A DNA stretch of 64,000 nucleotides from Streptomyces sp. YIM 130001 (GTDB lineage Bacteria; Actinomycetota; Actinomycetes; Streptomycetales; Streptomycetaceae): assembly GCF_003574445.1 (NCBI RefSeq), contig NZ_KZ984571.1, positions 1 through 64,000 on the forward strand. Reading direction: 5' to 3'. The translations under genes were made by a program, and so were the position numbers. A model generated the notes under the pieces. The model was not told where the DNA came from and searched no databases. It saw only the letters and a program-made list of their open reading frames with translations. Of the stretch, positions 1 through 8,246 are shown piece by piece. Position 1 is the stretch's first letter; each line of letters begins with the position of its first letter.

Positions 1-1011
1 GCCCTGAGGCAGGTCCGCGATCTCACTCAGTGGCACCGGGCGCCGCTGAGTGCGCGAGAGCTCGCAGGCCTCGGCGATGCGCAGTGCGTGCAGGGCCTCC
101 CGGCCGTCGCAGGGGTTGGACCGTGCGCCGAGCACCACGTCGACGAAGGCCTGCAGCTCCGCCTCGTAGGCCGGGGCGAAGCGCTCCAGGAAGCCGGGCC
201 AGGGCTTGTCGGCGGCGGGCGGCCCGGCCGGTTCGGTGGAGGCGATCGGGGTGCGGTCGTCCAGGCCTACGGCGACCTGGTCCAGCTCACCGGCCAGTTC
301 CATGCGGACGTCGTAGCCGGCGCCGTTGCACCGGGTGGCGGTCGCGGTGGCCAGCGTCCCGTCGTCGAGCGTGAGGACCGCGGCGGCCGTGTCCACGTCG
401 CCTGCCTCGCGGAACATCGCGGGTCCGGCGTCCGAGCCCGTCGCGTACACCTCGGTGACCTCGCGGCCGGTCACCCAGCGCAGCATGTCGAAGTCGTGCA
501 CCAGACAGTCCCGGTAGAGGCCGCCGGACAGCGGCAGATACTCGGCCGGCGGCGGCGCCGGGTCCGAGGTCATGGCCCGGACCGTGTGCAGCCGGCCGAG
601 CCGCCCCTCGCGCACCGCGGCCCGCGCGGCCGTGTATCCGGCGTCGAAGCGGCGCTGGAAGCCCAGCTGGAGGACCGTCCCCGCGTCCTCGACCTCGCGC
701 AGCGAGGACAGCGTCCCGGGCAGGTCCATGGCGACCGGCTTCTCGCAGAAGGCCGGGATACCGGCCCGAGCCGCCCGGCCGATCAGCTCCGCGTGCGCCG
801 AGGTGGCCGCGGTGATCACGACGGCGTCCACGCCCCAGGCGAAGACCTCGTGCACCCCCGGGGCGGCGACCGCGTCCAGACGCTGGGCGAGGGCCTTGGC
901 CCGGTCCGGTTCGGCGTCGGCGACCACCAAGGCGCCGACCTCCCGGTGGCGGGCGAGCGTCGCCGCGTGGAATGAGCCGATCCGGCCGGTTCCGATGAGT
1001 CCGATGCGCAT
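1..1011 (-). CDS. Gfo/Idh/MocA-family dehydrogenase, inositol 2-dehydrogenase-like (3' end cut off)
   Basis: NAD(P)-dependent sugar or polyol dehydrogenase; myo-inositol 2-dehydrogenase is the closest family name I can give. The N-terminus reads MRIGLIGTGRIGSFHAATLA, a Rossmann nucleotide-binding motif, and the family EKP motif is present in CEKPVAMD near residue 95. About 337 codons are visible without a stop, which is close to full family length, so only the last few residues lie beyond the left edge. The start is the ATG at 1009-1011. The -10 box of the promoter ends 7 bases upstream, so the transcript is probably leaderless. It is divergent from the GntR gene and probably acts on the sugar imported by the neighbouring ABC transporter. 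The exact substrate is not shown by the sequence. Confidence 0.82.
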   Translation of the reverse strand, partial: MRIGLIGTGRIGSFHAATLARHREVGALVVADAEPDRAKALAQRLDAVAAPGVHEVFAWGVDAVVITAATSAHAELIGRAARAGIPAFCEKPVAMDLPGTLSSLREVEDAGTVLQLGFQRRFDAGYTAARAAVREGRLGRLHTVRAMTSDPAPPPAEYLPLSGGLYRDCLVHDFDMLRWVTGREVTEVYATGSDAGPAMFREAGDVDTAAAVLTLDDGTLATATATRCNGAGYDVRMELAGELDQVAVGLDDRTPIASTEPAGPPAADKPWPGFLERFAPAYEAELQAFVDVVLGARSNPCDGREALHALRIAEACELSRTQRRPVPLSEIADLPQG

Positions 1012-1017
1012 GGTCTT

Positions 1018-1046
1018 AACCTGACCTCGGCGCGCCACCCTGTCAA
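1018..1046 (-). promoter_or_regulatory. Promoter of the Gfo/Idh/MocA dehydrogenase gene
   Basis: On the minus strand TTGACA (plus-strand 1041-1046) is followed after 17 bp by CAGGTT (1018-1023), a good housekeeping-type pair. The ATG at 1011 starts about 7 nt past the -10 box, so the mRNA would begin at or next to the start codon. Confidence 0.6.
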
Positions 1047-1050
1047 TCCT

Positions 1051-1062
1051 TTGTCCGGACAA
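1051..1062. promoter_or_regulatory. Probable GntR operator, perfect 12-bp palindrome
   Basis: TTGTCCGGACAA is its own reverse complement. It lies 4 bp upstream of the -35 box of the divergent dehydrogenase gene and 60 bp before the GntR start. A related site (9 of 12 bases identical) sits at a nearly identical distance from the -35 box of the ABC transporter operon, which suggests both are bound by the GntR protein encoded between them. Confidence 0.5.
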
Positions 1063-1122
1063 TCGAACCTCACGACTTCCCGTCATCTTCTCCTGGCCTG
1101 CTCCTGGGGATACGCTCGGCCC

Positions 1123-1887
1123 GTGCCCAAGCCAGCAGCGGACCGAGCCCTGTCGCTCCAGCTCGGCGTGGACCGCGGCAGCCCGGTCCCGCTGTACTTC
1201 CAGCTGGCCCAGCAGCTGGAGGCCGCGATCGAGAAGGGCCGGCTCGCCCCCGGCACCCTGCTCGGCAACGAGATCGACCTGGCCCACCGCCTCGGCCTGT
1301 CCCGCCCCACCGTCCGCCAGGCGATCCAGTCCCTGGTGGACAAAGGGCTCCTGGTGCGCCGCCGGGGCGTCGGCACCCAGGTCGTCCACAGCAAGGTCAA
1401 GCGCCCGCTGGAACTGAGCAGCCTCTACGACGACTTGGAGGCGGCCGGACAGCGCCCCACGACCCGGGTCCTGGGCAACACCCTGGAGCCCGCCACCGCG
1501 CAGGTCGCGGCCGCGCTCGGGGTGGCCGAGGGCGACGAGGTCCGGCGTATCGAACGGCTCCGGCTCGCGCACGACGAGCCCATGGCCTACCTGCGCAACC
1601 ATCTGCCCGCCGGGCCCCTCACCCTGCCGGACGCCGAGCTGGAGGCCACCGGCCTCTACCGTCTGATGCGCTCGGCCGGCATCACCCTGCACAGTGCCCG
1701 GCAGAGCGTCGGCGCCCGGGCCGCGAGTGCCGTCGAGGGGGAGCGGCTCGGTGAGCCGGCCGGAGCTCCGCTGCTCACCATGGAGCGCGTCACCTTCGAC
1801 GACACCGGCCGCGCCGTCGAGTTCGGGGCGCACATCTACCGGGCCTCTCGTTACTCCTTCGAGTTCCAGCTCCTCGTACGCTCCTGA
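1123..1887 (+). CDS. GntR/HutC-family transcriptional regulator
   Basis: DNA-binding regulator of 254 aa, probably controlling the dehydrogenase and the ABC importer on either side. The N-terminal winged helix-turn-helix spans about residues 18-90, with a recognition region around LSRPTVRQAIQSLVDKG. A UTRA-type effector domain follows from about residue 105 (typical features: LGVAEGDEVRRIERLR and LLTMERVTFD). The start chosen is GTG 1123, giving VPKPAADRALSLQLG; the open frame extends upstream to 1051 but that part does not look coding and would cover the operator palindrome. No strong ribosome-binding site is visible. The effector is probably a sugar, sugar phosphate or inositol derivative (inference). 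Confidence 0.9.
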   Translation: MPKPAADRALSLQLGVDRGSPVPLYFQLAQQLEAAIEKGRLAPGTLLGNEIDLAHRLGLSRPTVRQAIQSLVDKGLLVRRRGVGTQVVHSKVKRPLELSSLYDDLEAAGQRPTTRVLGNTLEPATAQVAAALGVAEGDEVRRIERLRLAHDEPMAYLRNHLPAGPLTLPDAELEATGLYRLMRSAGITLHSARQSVGARAASAVEGERLGEPAGAPLLTMERVTFDDTGRAVEFGAHIYRASRYSFEFQLLVRS

Positions 1888-1944
1888 GGTTCCGGCCCCC
1901 GGGGCCGACACTCTCGCACCGGGGCCGTGCATAACGAAGTCAGG

Positions 1945-1956
1945 ATGTTCTGACAA
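1945..1956. promoter_or_regulatory. Second probable GntR operator, ABC transporter side
   Basis: ATGTTCTGACAA matches the 1051-1062 palindrome at 9 of 12 positions and lies 5 bp upstream of the -35 box of the transporter operon. The flanking bases are also alike: GACAAATGCATTGACG here and GACAAAGGATTGACA on the minus strand at the first site. The likely binding protein is the GntR product of 1123-1887. Confidence 0.45.
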
Positions 1957-1961
1957 ATGCA

Positions 1962-1990
1962 TTGACGCCCCGCGGGCTCACCGCTAGAAC
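1962..1990 (+). promoter_or_regulatory. Promoter of the sugar ABC transporter operon
   Basis: TTGACG (1962-1967), a 17-bp spacer and TAGAAC (1985-1990) form a good sigma-70-type promoter. The first gene starts at 2033, giving a leader of about 35 nt with a purine-rich GGGAAGAGGTGG ribosome-binding region. Confidence 0.6.
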
Positions 1991-2032
1991 TCCCCCAGCC
2001 GCACAGCGCGGCCGGGAAGAGGTGGGCTCACC

Positions 2033-3028
2033 ATGCGTACGACCCGCACGGCACCACGTTTCGCAGCCTGCGTCGCGGCGATTCTCCTCGCAGCCGGCTG
2101 CAGCGGCTCCGGAGGCAAGGATTCCGAGGACAAGCCGGACGACGGCGGCAAGGGGCAGGTCTCCGGCCCTCGACTGAAGATCGCCATGGTGACCCACGCG
2201 GGCGAGGGCGACACCTTCTGGGACATCGTCAAGAACGGCGCCGAGCGGGCCTCCGCCAAGGACAACGTCGAGTTCCTGTACTCCAACAACAAGGAGGCGA
2301 AGGAACAGGCCCAACTGGTCCAGTCGGCCATCGACAAGAAGGTCGACGGCATCGTCGTCACCCTGGCCAAACCGGAGGCGATGAAGGCCGTACTCGCCAA
2401 GGCCACCGCCGCCGGCATCCCGGTCGTCAGCATCAACTCCGGCTCCCAGCACTCCGATGCGTTCGGCGCGCTCGGCCACATCGGCCAGGACGAGGGCGTG
2501 GCCGGCGAGGCGGTGGGCGACGAGCTCAACGAACGCGGCCGGAAGAAGGCCCTCTGCGTCATCCACGAACAGGGCAACGTCTCCCTCGAGGAACGCTGCG
2601 CCGGGGTGAAGAAGACCTTCGACGGCACCGTGACGAACCTAAACATCAACGGCACCAACATGCCCGAATCCCAGTCGACCCTCCAGGCGAAGCTCGACTC
2701 GGACCGCGGCGTCGACGCGGTCGTCACCCTCGGCGCCCCCTTCGCCGAGGCGGCCGCCCAGGCCAAGAAGGACACCGGCAGCAAGGCCGAGATCGACACC
2801 TTCGACCTGAACGCGGAGGTCGTCGAACAACTCAAGGCCAAGGAGATCGGCTTCGCCGTCGACCAGCAGCCCTACCTGCAGGGCTACCTCGCCATCGACG
2901 AACTCTGGCTGCACCACACCAACGCCAATGTGATCGGCGGCGGCAAGCCGGTACTCACCGGTCCGGCCGTCGTCACCGAGAAGGACGTACCGCGGCTCGA
3001 GAAGCTGACCGCGAAGGGCACCCGGTGA
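2033..3028 (+). CDS. Sugar ABC transporter substrate-binding lipoprotein, first copy
   Basis: Extracellular lipid-anchored sugar receptor (331 aa), periplasmic-binding-protein type I fold of the RbsB/FrcB class. The signal peptide ends in the lipobox LAAGC with acylated Cys23. The binding domain begins around LKIAMVTHAG and carries GDTFWDIVK, DGIVVTLAKPEAM and VVTLGAPFAEAA. The start ATG 2033 has GAAGAGGTGG about 10 bases upstream. The gene opens an operon with a second, clearly paralogous binding protein, a permease and an ATPase. Substrate not determined; the dehydrogenase and ROK kinase neighbours point to a monosaccharide or inositol-like polyol. Confidence 0.9.
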   Translation: MRTTRTAPRFAACVAAILLAAGCSGSGGKDSEDKPDDGGKGQVSGPRLKIAMVTHAGEGDTFWDIVKNGAERASAKDNVEFLYSNNKEAKEQAQLVQSAIDKKVDGIVVTLAKPEAMKAVLAKATAAGIPVVSINSGSQHSDAFGALGHIGQDEGVAGEAVGDELNERGRKKALCVIHEQGNVSLEERCAGVKKTFDGTVTNLNINGTNMPESQSTLQAKLDSDRGVDAVVTLGAPFAEAAAQAKKDTGSKAEIDTFDLNAEVVEQLKAKEIGFAVDQQPYLQGYLAIDELWLHHTNANVIGGGKPVLTGPAVVTEKDVPRLEKLTAKGTR

Positions 3029-3189
3029 ACCGCCGGGCGATTGCGGCAAGCCGTACCTTTTCCCTCGCGCGCTCTCCGCTCGCGCCACCTGCCCGGTGTC
3101 CCGGATCATGCGTCGGGGATACTGGAGCGTTCGGGTTCGCCGAGGCGGCCCCGGCACACCAAGCGGAAGAGCAAGAAGGGCACGGCTTC

Positions 3190-4191
3190 GTGGCAAGGGT
3201 TCGAACCTGGGTAAGCATCGCGCTCACGGCGGTCATGGGCGCCTCGCTGGCCGCCTGCAGCAGCACCGGCGGCAAGCGGGCCGAGGACGCCCGCAAGGCC
3301 CAGACCGAGGGACGGGCCGCGGTCGGAACGCCCCGCTGGACCTTCGCCATGGTCACGCATTCGGGCGACGGCGACACCTTCTGGGACATCGTCAAGAGCG
3401 GCGCCAAGCAAGCCGCCGTCAAGGACAACATCAACTTCCTGTACGCGAACAACGACGAGGGCAAGGAGCAGGCCCAACTCGTCCAGTCGTACATCGACAA
3501 GGGAGTGGACGGCCTCGTCGTCTCGCTCGCCAAGCCGGACGCCATGAAGGACGTCATGGCGAAGGCCGCCAAGAAGGGCATCCCGGTGATCACCGTGAAC
3601 TCCGGCTCCGCGGAGTCCAAGGAGTTCGGCGCCCTCACGCACATCGGCCAGGACGAGACCATCGCCGGCGAGGCGGTCGGCGAGGAGCTCAACGACCGGG
3701 GCCGCAAGAAGGCCGTCTGCGTCCTGCACGAGCAGGGCAACGTCGGCCACGAGCAGCGCTGCGCCGGAGTCAAGAAGACCTTCGACGGCAAGATCGAGAA
3801 CCTGTACGTGGAGGGCACCAACATGCCCGAGGTGCAGTCCAACATCGGGGCCAAGCTGCAGTCGGACAAGGCCGTCGACTCGGTCGTCACGCTCGGCGCG
3901 CCCTTCGCCGCCACCGCCGTCAAGGCCAAGAAGGACGCCGGGAGCAAGGCCGAGATCGACACCTTCGACCTGAACGCCAACGTCGCCGCGGGCCTCAAGG
4001 CCGGCGACCTCGGCTTCTCCGTCGACCAGCAGCCGTACCTCCAGGGCTACGAGGCGATCGACCTGCTCTGGCTCAACCGCTACAACGCCGACGTACTCGG
4101 CGGCGGCCGCCCGGTCCTCACCGGACCGCAGATCATCACCAAGGCCGACGCGGACAAGCTCGAGGAGTACACGAAGCGGGGGACCCGATGA
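3190..4191 (+). CDS. Sugar ABC transporter substrate-binding lipoprotein, second copy
   Basis: Second receptor (333 aa), close paralogue of the preceding gene: both share GDTFWDIVK, HIGQDE, GRKKA, CAGVKKTFDG, AEIDTFDLNA and VDQQPYLQGY in the same order. The lipobox is SLAAC with Cys23. The start is GTG 3190, preceded by AGAAGGG at a 9-nt distance; upstream in-frame codons back to 3025 look non-coding. A 161-bp gap separates it from the first copy, whereas it overlaps the permease by ATGA. A recent tandem duplication is likely. The two receptors may differ in ligand or affinity while sharing one permease (inference). Confidence 0.9.
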   Translation: MARVRTWVSIALTAVMGASLAACSSTGGKRAEDARKAQTEGRAAVGTPRWTFAMVTHSGDGDTFWDIVKSGAKQAAVKDNINFLYANNDEGKEQAQLVQSYIDKGVDGLVVSLAKPDAMKDVMAKAAKKGIPVITVNSGSAESKEFGALTHIGQDETIAGEAVGEELNDRGRKKAVCVLHEQGNVGHEQRCAGVKKTFDGKIENLYVEGTNMPEVQSNIGAKLQSDKAVDSVVTLGAPFAATAVKAKKDAGSKAEIDTFDLNANVAAGLKAGDLGFSVDQQPYLQGYEAIDLLWLNRYNADVLGGGRPVLTGPQIITKADADKLEEYTKRGTR

Positions 4192-5252
4192 CGGCCGCGG
4201 CACCGGCCCCGGCACCGGACAAGGCGCCGGACCTGGCCGACGAGCGGCTGATGCGCCGGTCCCTGGCCCGCCGGCTCCTCGGCCGTCCGGAGCTGGGCGC
4301 GGTGGTCGGCGCGATCGCCGTGTTCATCTTCTTCTCGTTCGCCGCCGACAGCTTCCTGCGGATGTCGAGCTTCAGCACCGTCCTCTACGCGGCCTCGACG
4401 CTCGGGATCATGGCGGTGCCGGTGGCGCTGCTGATGATCGGCGGCGAGTTCGACCTGTCGGCCGGCGTGCTGGTCACCAGTTCGGCGCTGATCTCGTCGA
4501 TGTTCAGCTACCAGATGACGGCCAACGTCTGGGTGGGAGTCCTTGTCTCGCTCGTGGTCACGCTCGGCATCGGAGTCTTCAACGGCGCCATGCTGACCCG
4601 TACCAAACTGCCCAGCTTCATCATCACGCTCGGCACCTTCCTGATGCTGACCGGACTGAACCTGGGCTTCACGAAGCTCATCAGCGGCGAGGTGTCCACG
4701 AAGACGATCGCCGACATGGAGGGCTTCGAGTCCGCCAAGGTGCTCTTCGCCTCGCAACTGACCATCGGCAGCGTCTCGTTCAAGGTGACCATCCTGTGGT
4801 GGGCGGTTCTGGTCGCCGTCGCCACCTGGATCCTGCTGCGCACCCGGGCGGGCAACTGGATCTTCGCCGTCGGCGGGAACAAGGACGCGGCCCGCGCGGT
4901 CGGCGTCCCGGTCGTCAAGACCAAGATCGGCCTCTACATGGGCGTCGCCTTCGCGGCCTGGGTCTCGGGCCAGCACCTGCTGTTCTCGTTCGACTCGGTG
5001 CAGTCCGGCGAGGGCGTGGGCAACGAGCTGATCTACATCGTCGCGGCCGTCATCGGCGGCTGTCTGATCACCGGCGGGTACGGCTCCGCGATCGGCTCCG
5101 CGTTCGGTGCCTTCATCTTCGGTATGACGAGCAAGGGCATCGTCTACGCCGAGTGGGACTCGGACTGGTACAAGTTCTTCCTCGGAGCGATGCTCCTTCT
5201 GGCGACCCTGCTGAACGCCTGGGTCCGCAAGCGCGCGGAGGCCACCGCATGA
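4188..5252 (+). CDS. Sugar ABC transporter permease (RbsC/FrcC family)
   Basis: Integral membrane permease of 354 aa with several hydrophobic helices between about residues 35 and 350. It shows the carbohydrate-permease features GGEFDLSAG, FNGAMLTRTKLPSFIITLG and AVIGGCLITGGYGS typical of the BPD_transp_2 family. The ATG overlaps the stop of the upstream receptor gene (ATGA at 4188-4191), and its own stop overlaps the ATPase start, so the genes are translationally coupled. The N-terminal 45 residues are a charged, Ala/Pro-rich cytoplasmic tail. Confidence 0.9.
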   Translation: MTAAAPAPAPDKAPDLADERLMRRSLARRLLGRPELGAVVGAIAVFIFFSFAADSFLRMSSFSTVLYAASTLGIMAVPVALLMIGGEFDLSAGVLVTSSALISSMFSYQMTANVWVGVLVSLVVTLGIGVFNGAMLTRTKLPSFIITLGTFLMLTGLNLGFTKLISGEVSTKTIADMEGFESAKVLFASQLTIGSVSFKVTILWWAVLVAVATWILLRTRAGNWIFAVGGNKDAARAVGVPVVKTKIGLYMGVAFAAWVSGQHLLFSFDSVQSGEGVGNELIYIVAAVIGGCLITGGYGSAIGSAFGAFIFGMTSKGIVYAEWDSDWYKFFLGAMLLLATLLNAWVRKRAEATA

Positions 5253-6154
5253 CCGCGACCGAGCAGGCCGTCCGGGACGAGGCCGAGCGGTCCGTGCCGC
5301 TCGTCGAACTGGACGACGTCAGCAAGTACTACGGCAACATCCGTGCACTGGAGGGCGTCTCGCTCACCGTGCACGCGGGCGAGGTCTCCTGCGTCCTCGG
5401 CGACAACGGCGCCGGCAAGTCCACCCTCATCAAGATCATCTCCGGCCTGCACGAGCACGACGCGGGCAGTTTCCGGATCGAGGGCGAGCCGGCGCAGCTG
5501 TCCAAGCCGCGCGACGCCCTGGACCGCGGTATCGCGACCGTCTACCAGGATCTGGCCGTCGTCCCGCTGATGCCGGTCTGGCGGAACTTCTTCCTCGGCT
5601 CCGAGCCGATGCTCGGGTGGGGCCCGTTCAAGGCCCTGGACGTGGAGCGGATGCGCCGCACCACCCGCGAGGAACTCCTGCGGATGGGCATCGACCTGCG
5701 CGACGTCGACCAGCCGATCGGCACGCTGTCCGGCGGCGAGCGGCAGTGCGTCGCCATCGCCCGCGCCGTGTACTTCGGCGCGAAGGTCCTGGTCCTCGAC
5801 GAGCCGACGGCCGCGCTCGGTGTGAAGCAGTCGGGGGTGGTCCTCAAGTACGTGGCCGCCGCGCGCGACGCCGGGCTCGGCGTGGTCCTCATCACGCACA
5901 ACCCGCACCATGCGTACCTGGTCGGGGACCGGTTCGTGCTGCTCAAGCGCGGAGCGATGGCGGGCAGTCATCTGCGCGACGACATCGACCTCGACGAACT
6001 CACCCGTCAGATGGCGGGCGGGTCGGAACTCGAGGAGCTCAGCCACGAACTGGAACGAGCGCCGACGCCTCCGCATCTCGCCGGGGCCACGAGCGCGGCA
6101 GCGCTCGACGACGAATCGAGCCCGCCCGGCGAATCGAGCCCGTCCGGCGACTGA
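5249..6154 (+). CDS. Sugar ABC transporter ATP-binding protein (single-domain, FrcA type)
   Basis: Cytoplasmic ATPase of 301 aa that energises the preceding permease. Walker A is GDNGAGKST (residues 51-59), the signature is LSGGE, Walker B is VLVLDEPTAALG and the switch histidine is in LITHNP. Only one nucleotide-binding domain is present, unlike the tandem RbsA/MglA proteins of enterics, so it should work as a homodimer as in FrcA. The C-terminal 45 residues are low-complexity and end in a repeated ESSPPGESSPSGD segment. The start overlaps the permease stop (ATGA at 5249-5252). Confidence 0.9.
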   Translation: MTATEQAVRDEAERSVPLVELDDVSKYYGNIRALEGVSLTVHAGEVSCVLGDNGAGKSTLIKIISGLHEHDAGSFRIEGEPAQLSKPRDALDRGIATVYQDLAVVPLMPVWRNFFLGSEPMLGWGPFKALDVERMRRTTREELLRMGIDLRDVDQPIGTLSGGERQCVAIARAVYFGAKVLVLDEPTAALGVKQSGVVLKYVAAARDAGLGVVLITHNPHHAYLVGDRFVLLKRGAMAGSHLRDDIDLDELTRQMAGGSELEELSHELERAPTPPHLAGATSAAALDDESSPPGESSPSGD

Positions 6155-6306
6155 GGACGAGGCTCCAGGCCGATGTCCGGAGCCCGGACCGCAGGACGGG
6201 CACGAACCGCCGGACCACCTCGAGACGGACCGGCCCGAACGCACGGGCCCCCGGGCCCCGGACGCCGCCATGCGGCCGTACACGCCCGTGAGGCACAATC
6301 GGCGCG

Positions 6307-7500
6307 ATGAGCACCTACCGCGACCTAGCGCTGACCCGAGCCCTCGGAGCAACCCGCACCGGCGGCGCCCCGATCGGCTCGGCCCGCGCCACCGTTCTGC
6401 GCACGGTCGCCGCGCGCGAGCGCCGCTCGCACCTGTCCGCGCCCCGGGTGCCCACCGTGGGCATCGACATCGGCGGTACGAAGGTGATGGCGGGGGTCGT
6501 CGACGCGGACGGCAAGATCCTCGAGAAGCTCAGAACCGAGACACCGGACAAGTCCAAGAGCCCCAAGGTCGTCGAGGACACCATCTGTGAGCTGGTGCTC
6601 GACCTCTCCGACCGGCACGACGTGCACGCCGTCGGCATCGGCGCGGCCGGGTGGGTCGACGCCGACCGCAACCGCGTCCTGTTCGCCCCGCACCTGTCCT
6701 GGCGCGACGAACCGCTGCGGGACGCCCTGCAGTCCAGGCTCGCCGTACCCGTCATGGTCGACAACGACGCCAACGCCGCCGCCTGGGCGGAATGGCGGTT
6801 CGGCGCGGGAGCCGGCGAGGACCACCTGGTGATGATCACCCTCGGCACCGGCATCGGCGGCGCGATCCTCGAGGACGGTCAGGTCAAACGCGGCAAGTTC
6901 GGCGTGGCCGGAGAGTTCGGCCATATGCAGGTGGTGCCGGGCGGACACCGCTGCCCGTGCGGCAACCGCGGCTGCTGGGAGCAGTACAGCTCCGGGAACG
7001 CCCTGGTCAGAGAGGCCAGAGAGCTGGCGAGCGCGGACTCCCCGGTCGCTCACACCATCATCGACCGGGTCCAGGGCCAGGTCCTGGACATCACCGGACC
7101 ACTGATCACCGAACTCGCGCGCGAGGGCGACGCGATGTGCGTCGAGCTGCTGCAGGACATCGGCCAGTGGCTCGGCGTCGGCATCGCCAATCTCGCCGCC
7201 GCCCTCGACCCCTCCTGCTTCGTGATCGGCGGGGGCGTCAGCGCCGCCGACGACCTGCTGATCGGCCCCGCCAGGGACGCCTTCCGCCGTCAACTCACCG
7301 GCCGCGGCTACCGCCCCGAGGCACGCATCGTCAAGGCCCAGCTCGGCCCCGAGGCAGGTATGGTCGGAGCGGCCGACCTGTCGCGCCTCGTGGCCCGCCG
7401 CTTCCGGCGCGCCAAGCGCCGCCGCGTCGAGCGCTACGAACGGTACGACCGCGCCCAGGCGCTCCGCTCCAGCCGCAGCACATCCCAGGGAAACCAGTAG
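6307..7500 (+). CDS. ROK-family sugar kinase (glucokinase-like)
   Basis: ATP-dependent sugar kinase of the ROK family, 397 aa. The phosphate-binding motif DIGGTK is at residues 54-59, the catalytic Asp lies in DNDANAAAWAE, and the zinc-binding motif HRCPCGNRGCWE is at residues 214-225. It is longer than ordinary ROK kinases (about 310-320 aa): a 48-residue basic N-terminal extension precedes the kinase fold, and the last 40 residues are very Arg-rich. It has no helix-turn-helix, so it is a kinase rather than a NagC-type repressor. No Shine-Dalgarno sequence is seen; CACAAT at 6294-6299 could be the -10 box of a leaderless transcript. It probably phosphorylates the imported sugar. Confidence 0.85.
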   Translation: MSTYRDLALTRALGATRTGGAPIGSARATVLRTVAARERRSHLSAPRVPTVGIDIGGTKVMAGVVDADGKILEKLRTETPDKSKSPKVVEDTICELVLDLSDRHDVHAVGIGAAGWVDADRNRVLFAPHLSWRDEPLRDALQSRLAVPVMVDNDANAAAWAEWRFGAGAGEDHLVMITLGTGIGGAILEDGQVKRGKFGVAGEFGHMQVVPGGHRCPCGNRGCWEQYSSGNALVREARELASADSPVAHTIIDRVQGQVLDITGPLITELAREGDAMCVELLQDIGQWLGVGIANLAAALDPSCFVIGGGVSAADDLLIGPARDAFRRQLTGRGYRPEARIVKAQLGPEAGMVGAADLSRLVARRFRRAKRRRVERYERYDRAQALRSSRSTSQGNQ

Positions 7501-8085
7501 ATGACGCCGTCCGTGCCCCATCAGACCAAGCCGTCGGACGACGCCCCCGCACCTCCCGCCGAGGACCGCAGGCACATGATCCGCCGCCGCTGGATCACCG
7601 CGATCGTCATCGTGCTGCTCATCGGCATCCCGGCCGGATATCTGGTGATCTCCGCGGGCCAGAGCCGCGACAGCGGGCGCGACAAGGAGAAGAAGTGGTC
7701 GGCCACCGGCCTCACCGCGGGCTGGCCGTCCCGGGTCCAGCGGCGTATGTACCAGGTGCCGATCCCGGCGTACTCGAAGCGCGTCGCGTACTACGAGACG
7801 AACAACTGGCGTTCCAGCCGTCTCTACGCGCAGTTCCGCACCACGAACAAGGGGCTCGACGCATTCCTCGGCCGTGTCGGCGTCGACGAGGACGACCTCG
7901 AGAAGAACCGGATCACCATCAGCGCCCGTGACCAGAAGGTCGTCGGCTGGGTGTTCAAGGGCGACGGCCCGTGGTCGGGCCTGACCCACCAGCAGAAGGA
8001 TCCGCTGCCCACCCAGGACATCACGATCAACCGCACGAACCCCAAGCGCCCCATGGTCTACGTCGTGTCCACGGCCAAGCCCTGA
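7501..8085 (+). CDS. Conserved-looking membrane-anchored protein, function unknown
   Basis: A 194-aa protein starting immediately after the ROK kinase stop codon (TAG-ATG), so it is probably translated from the same mRNA. One transmembrane helix (about residues 32-52, WITAIVIVLLIGIPAGYLVI) follows a Pro-rich cytoplasmic tail; the remaining 140 residues should be extracytoplasmic and contain many aromatic and charged residues but no cysteine pair or known catalytic motif. I do not recognise a family. Confidence 0.75.
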   Translation: MTPSVPHQTKPSDDAPAPPAEDRRHMIRRRWITAIVIVLLIGIPAGYLVISAGQSRDSGRDKEKKWSATGLTAGWPSRVQRRMYQVPIPAYSKRVAYYETNNWRSSRLYAQFRTTNKGLDAFLGRVGVDEDDLEKNRITISARDQKVVGWVFKGDGPWSGLTHQQKDPLPTQDITINRTNPKRPMVYVVSTAKP

Positions 8086-8246
8086 GCCGGATCCGCGGGT
8101 AGCCGCAGCAGGACCCGGAACGCCCGTGTCCGGCCGCGGACGTCTTCACCGTGCAGCGGACCGGGCCGTTGTCAGACCCCCTCCGTACAGTCGGAGGCAG
8201 CCGTTTCCACCAGGCGCGGCGACCGACCGGGGAGGAGGTGACGCGC

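Noticed and set aside
3096..4187. Arg/Gly-rich frame running into the permease frame
   Set aside because: It is out of frame with the second receptor gene; the permease really starts at 4188 with an ATGA overlap.
6307..7500. ROK-family transcriptional repressor
   Set aside because: The N-terminal 48 residues lack a helix-turn-helix; the protein keeps the kinase and zinc motifs.
6325..7989. Long antisense frame (over 550 codons) opposite the ROK kinase
   Set aside because: It is a shadow of the high third-position GC of the real gene; its translation has no domain and the plus-strand protein has clear motifs.
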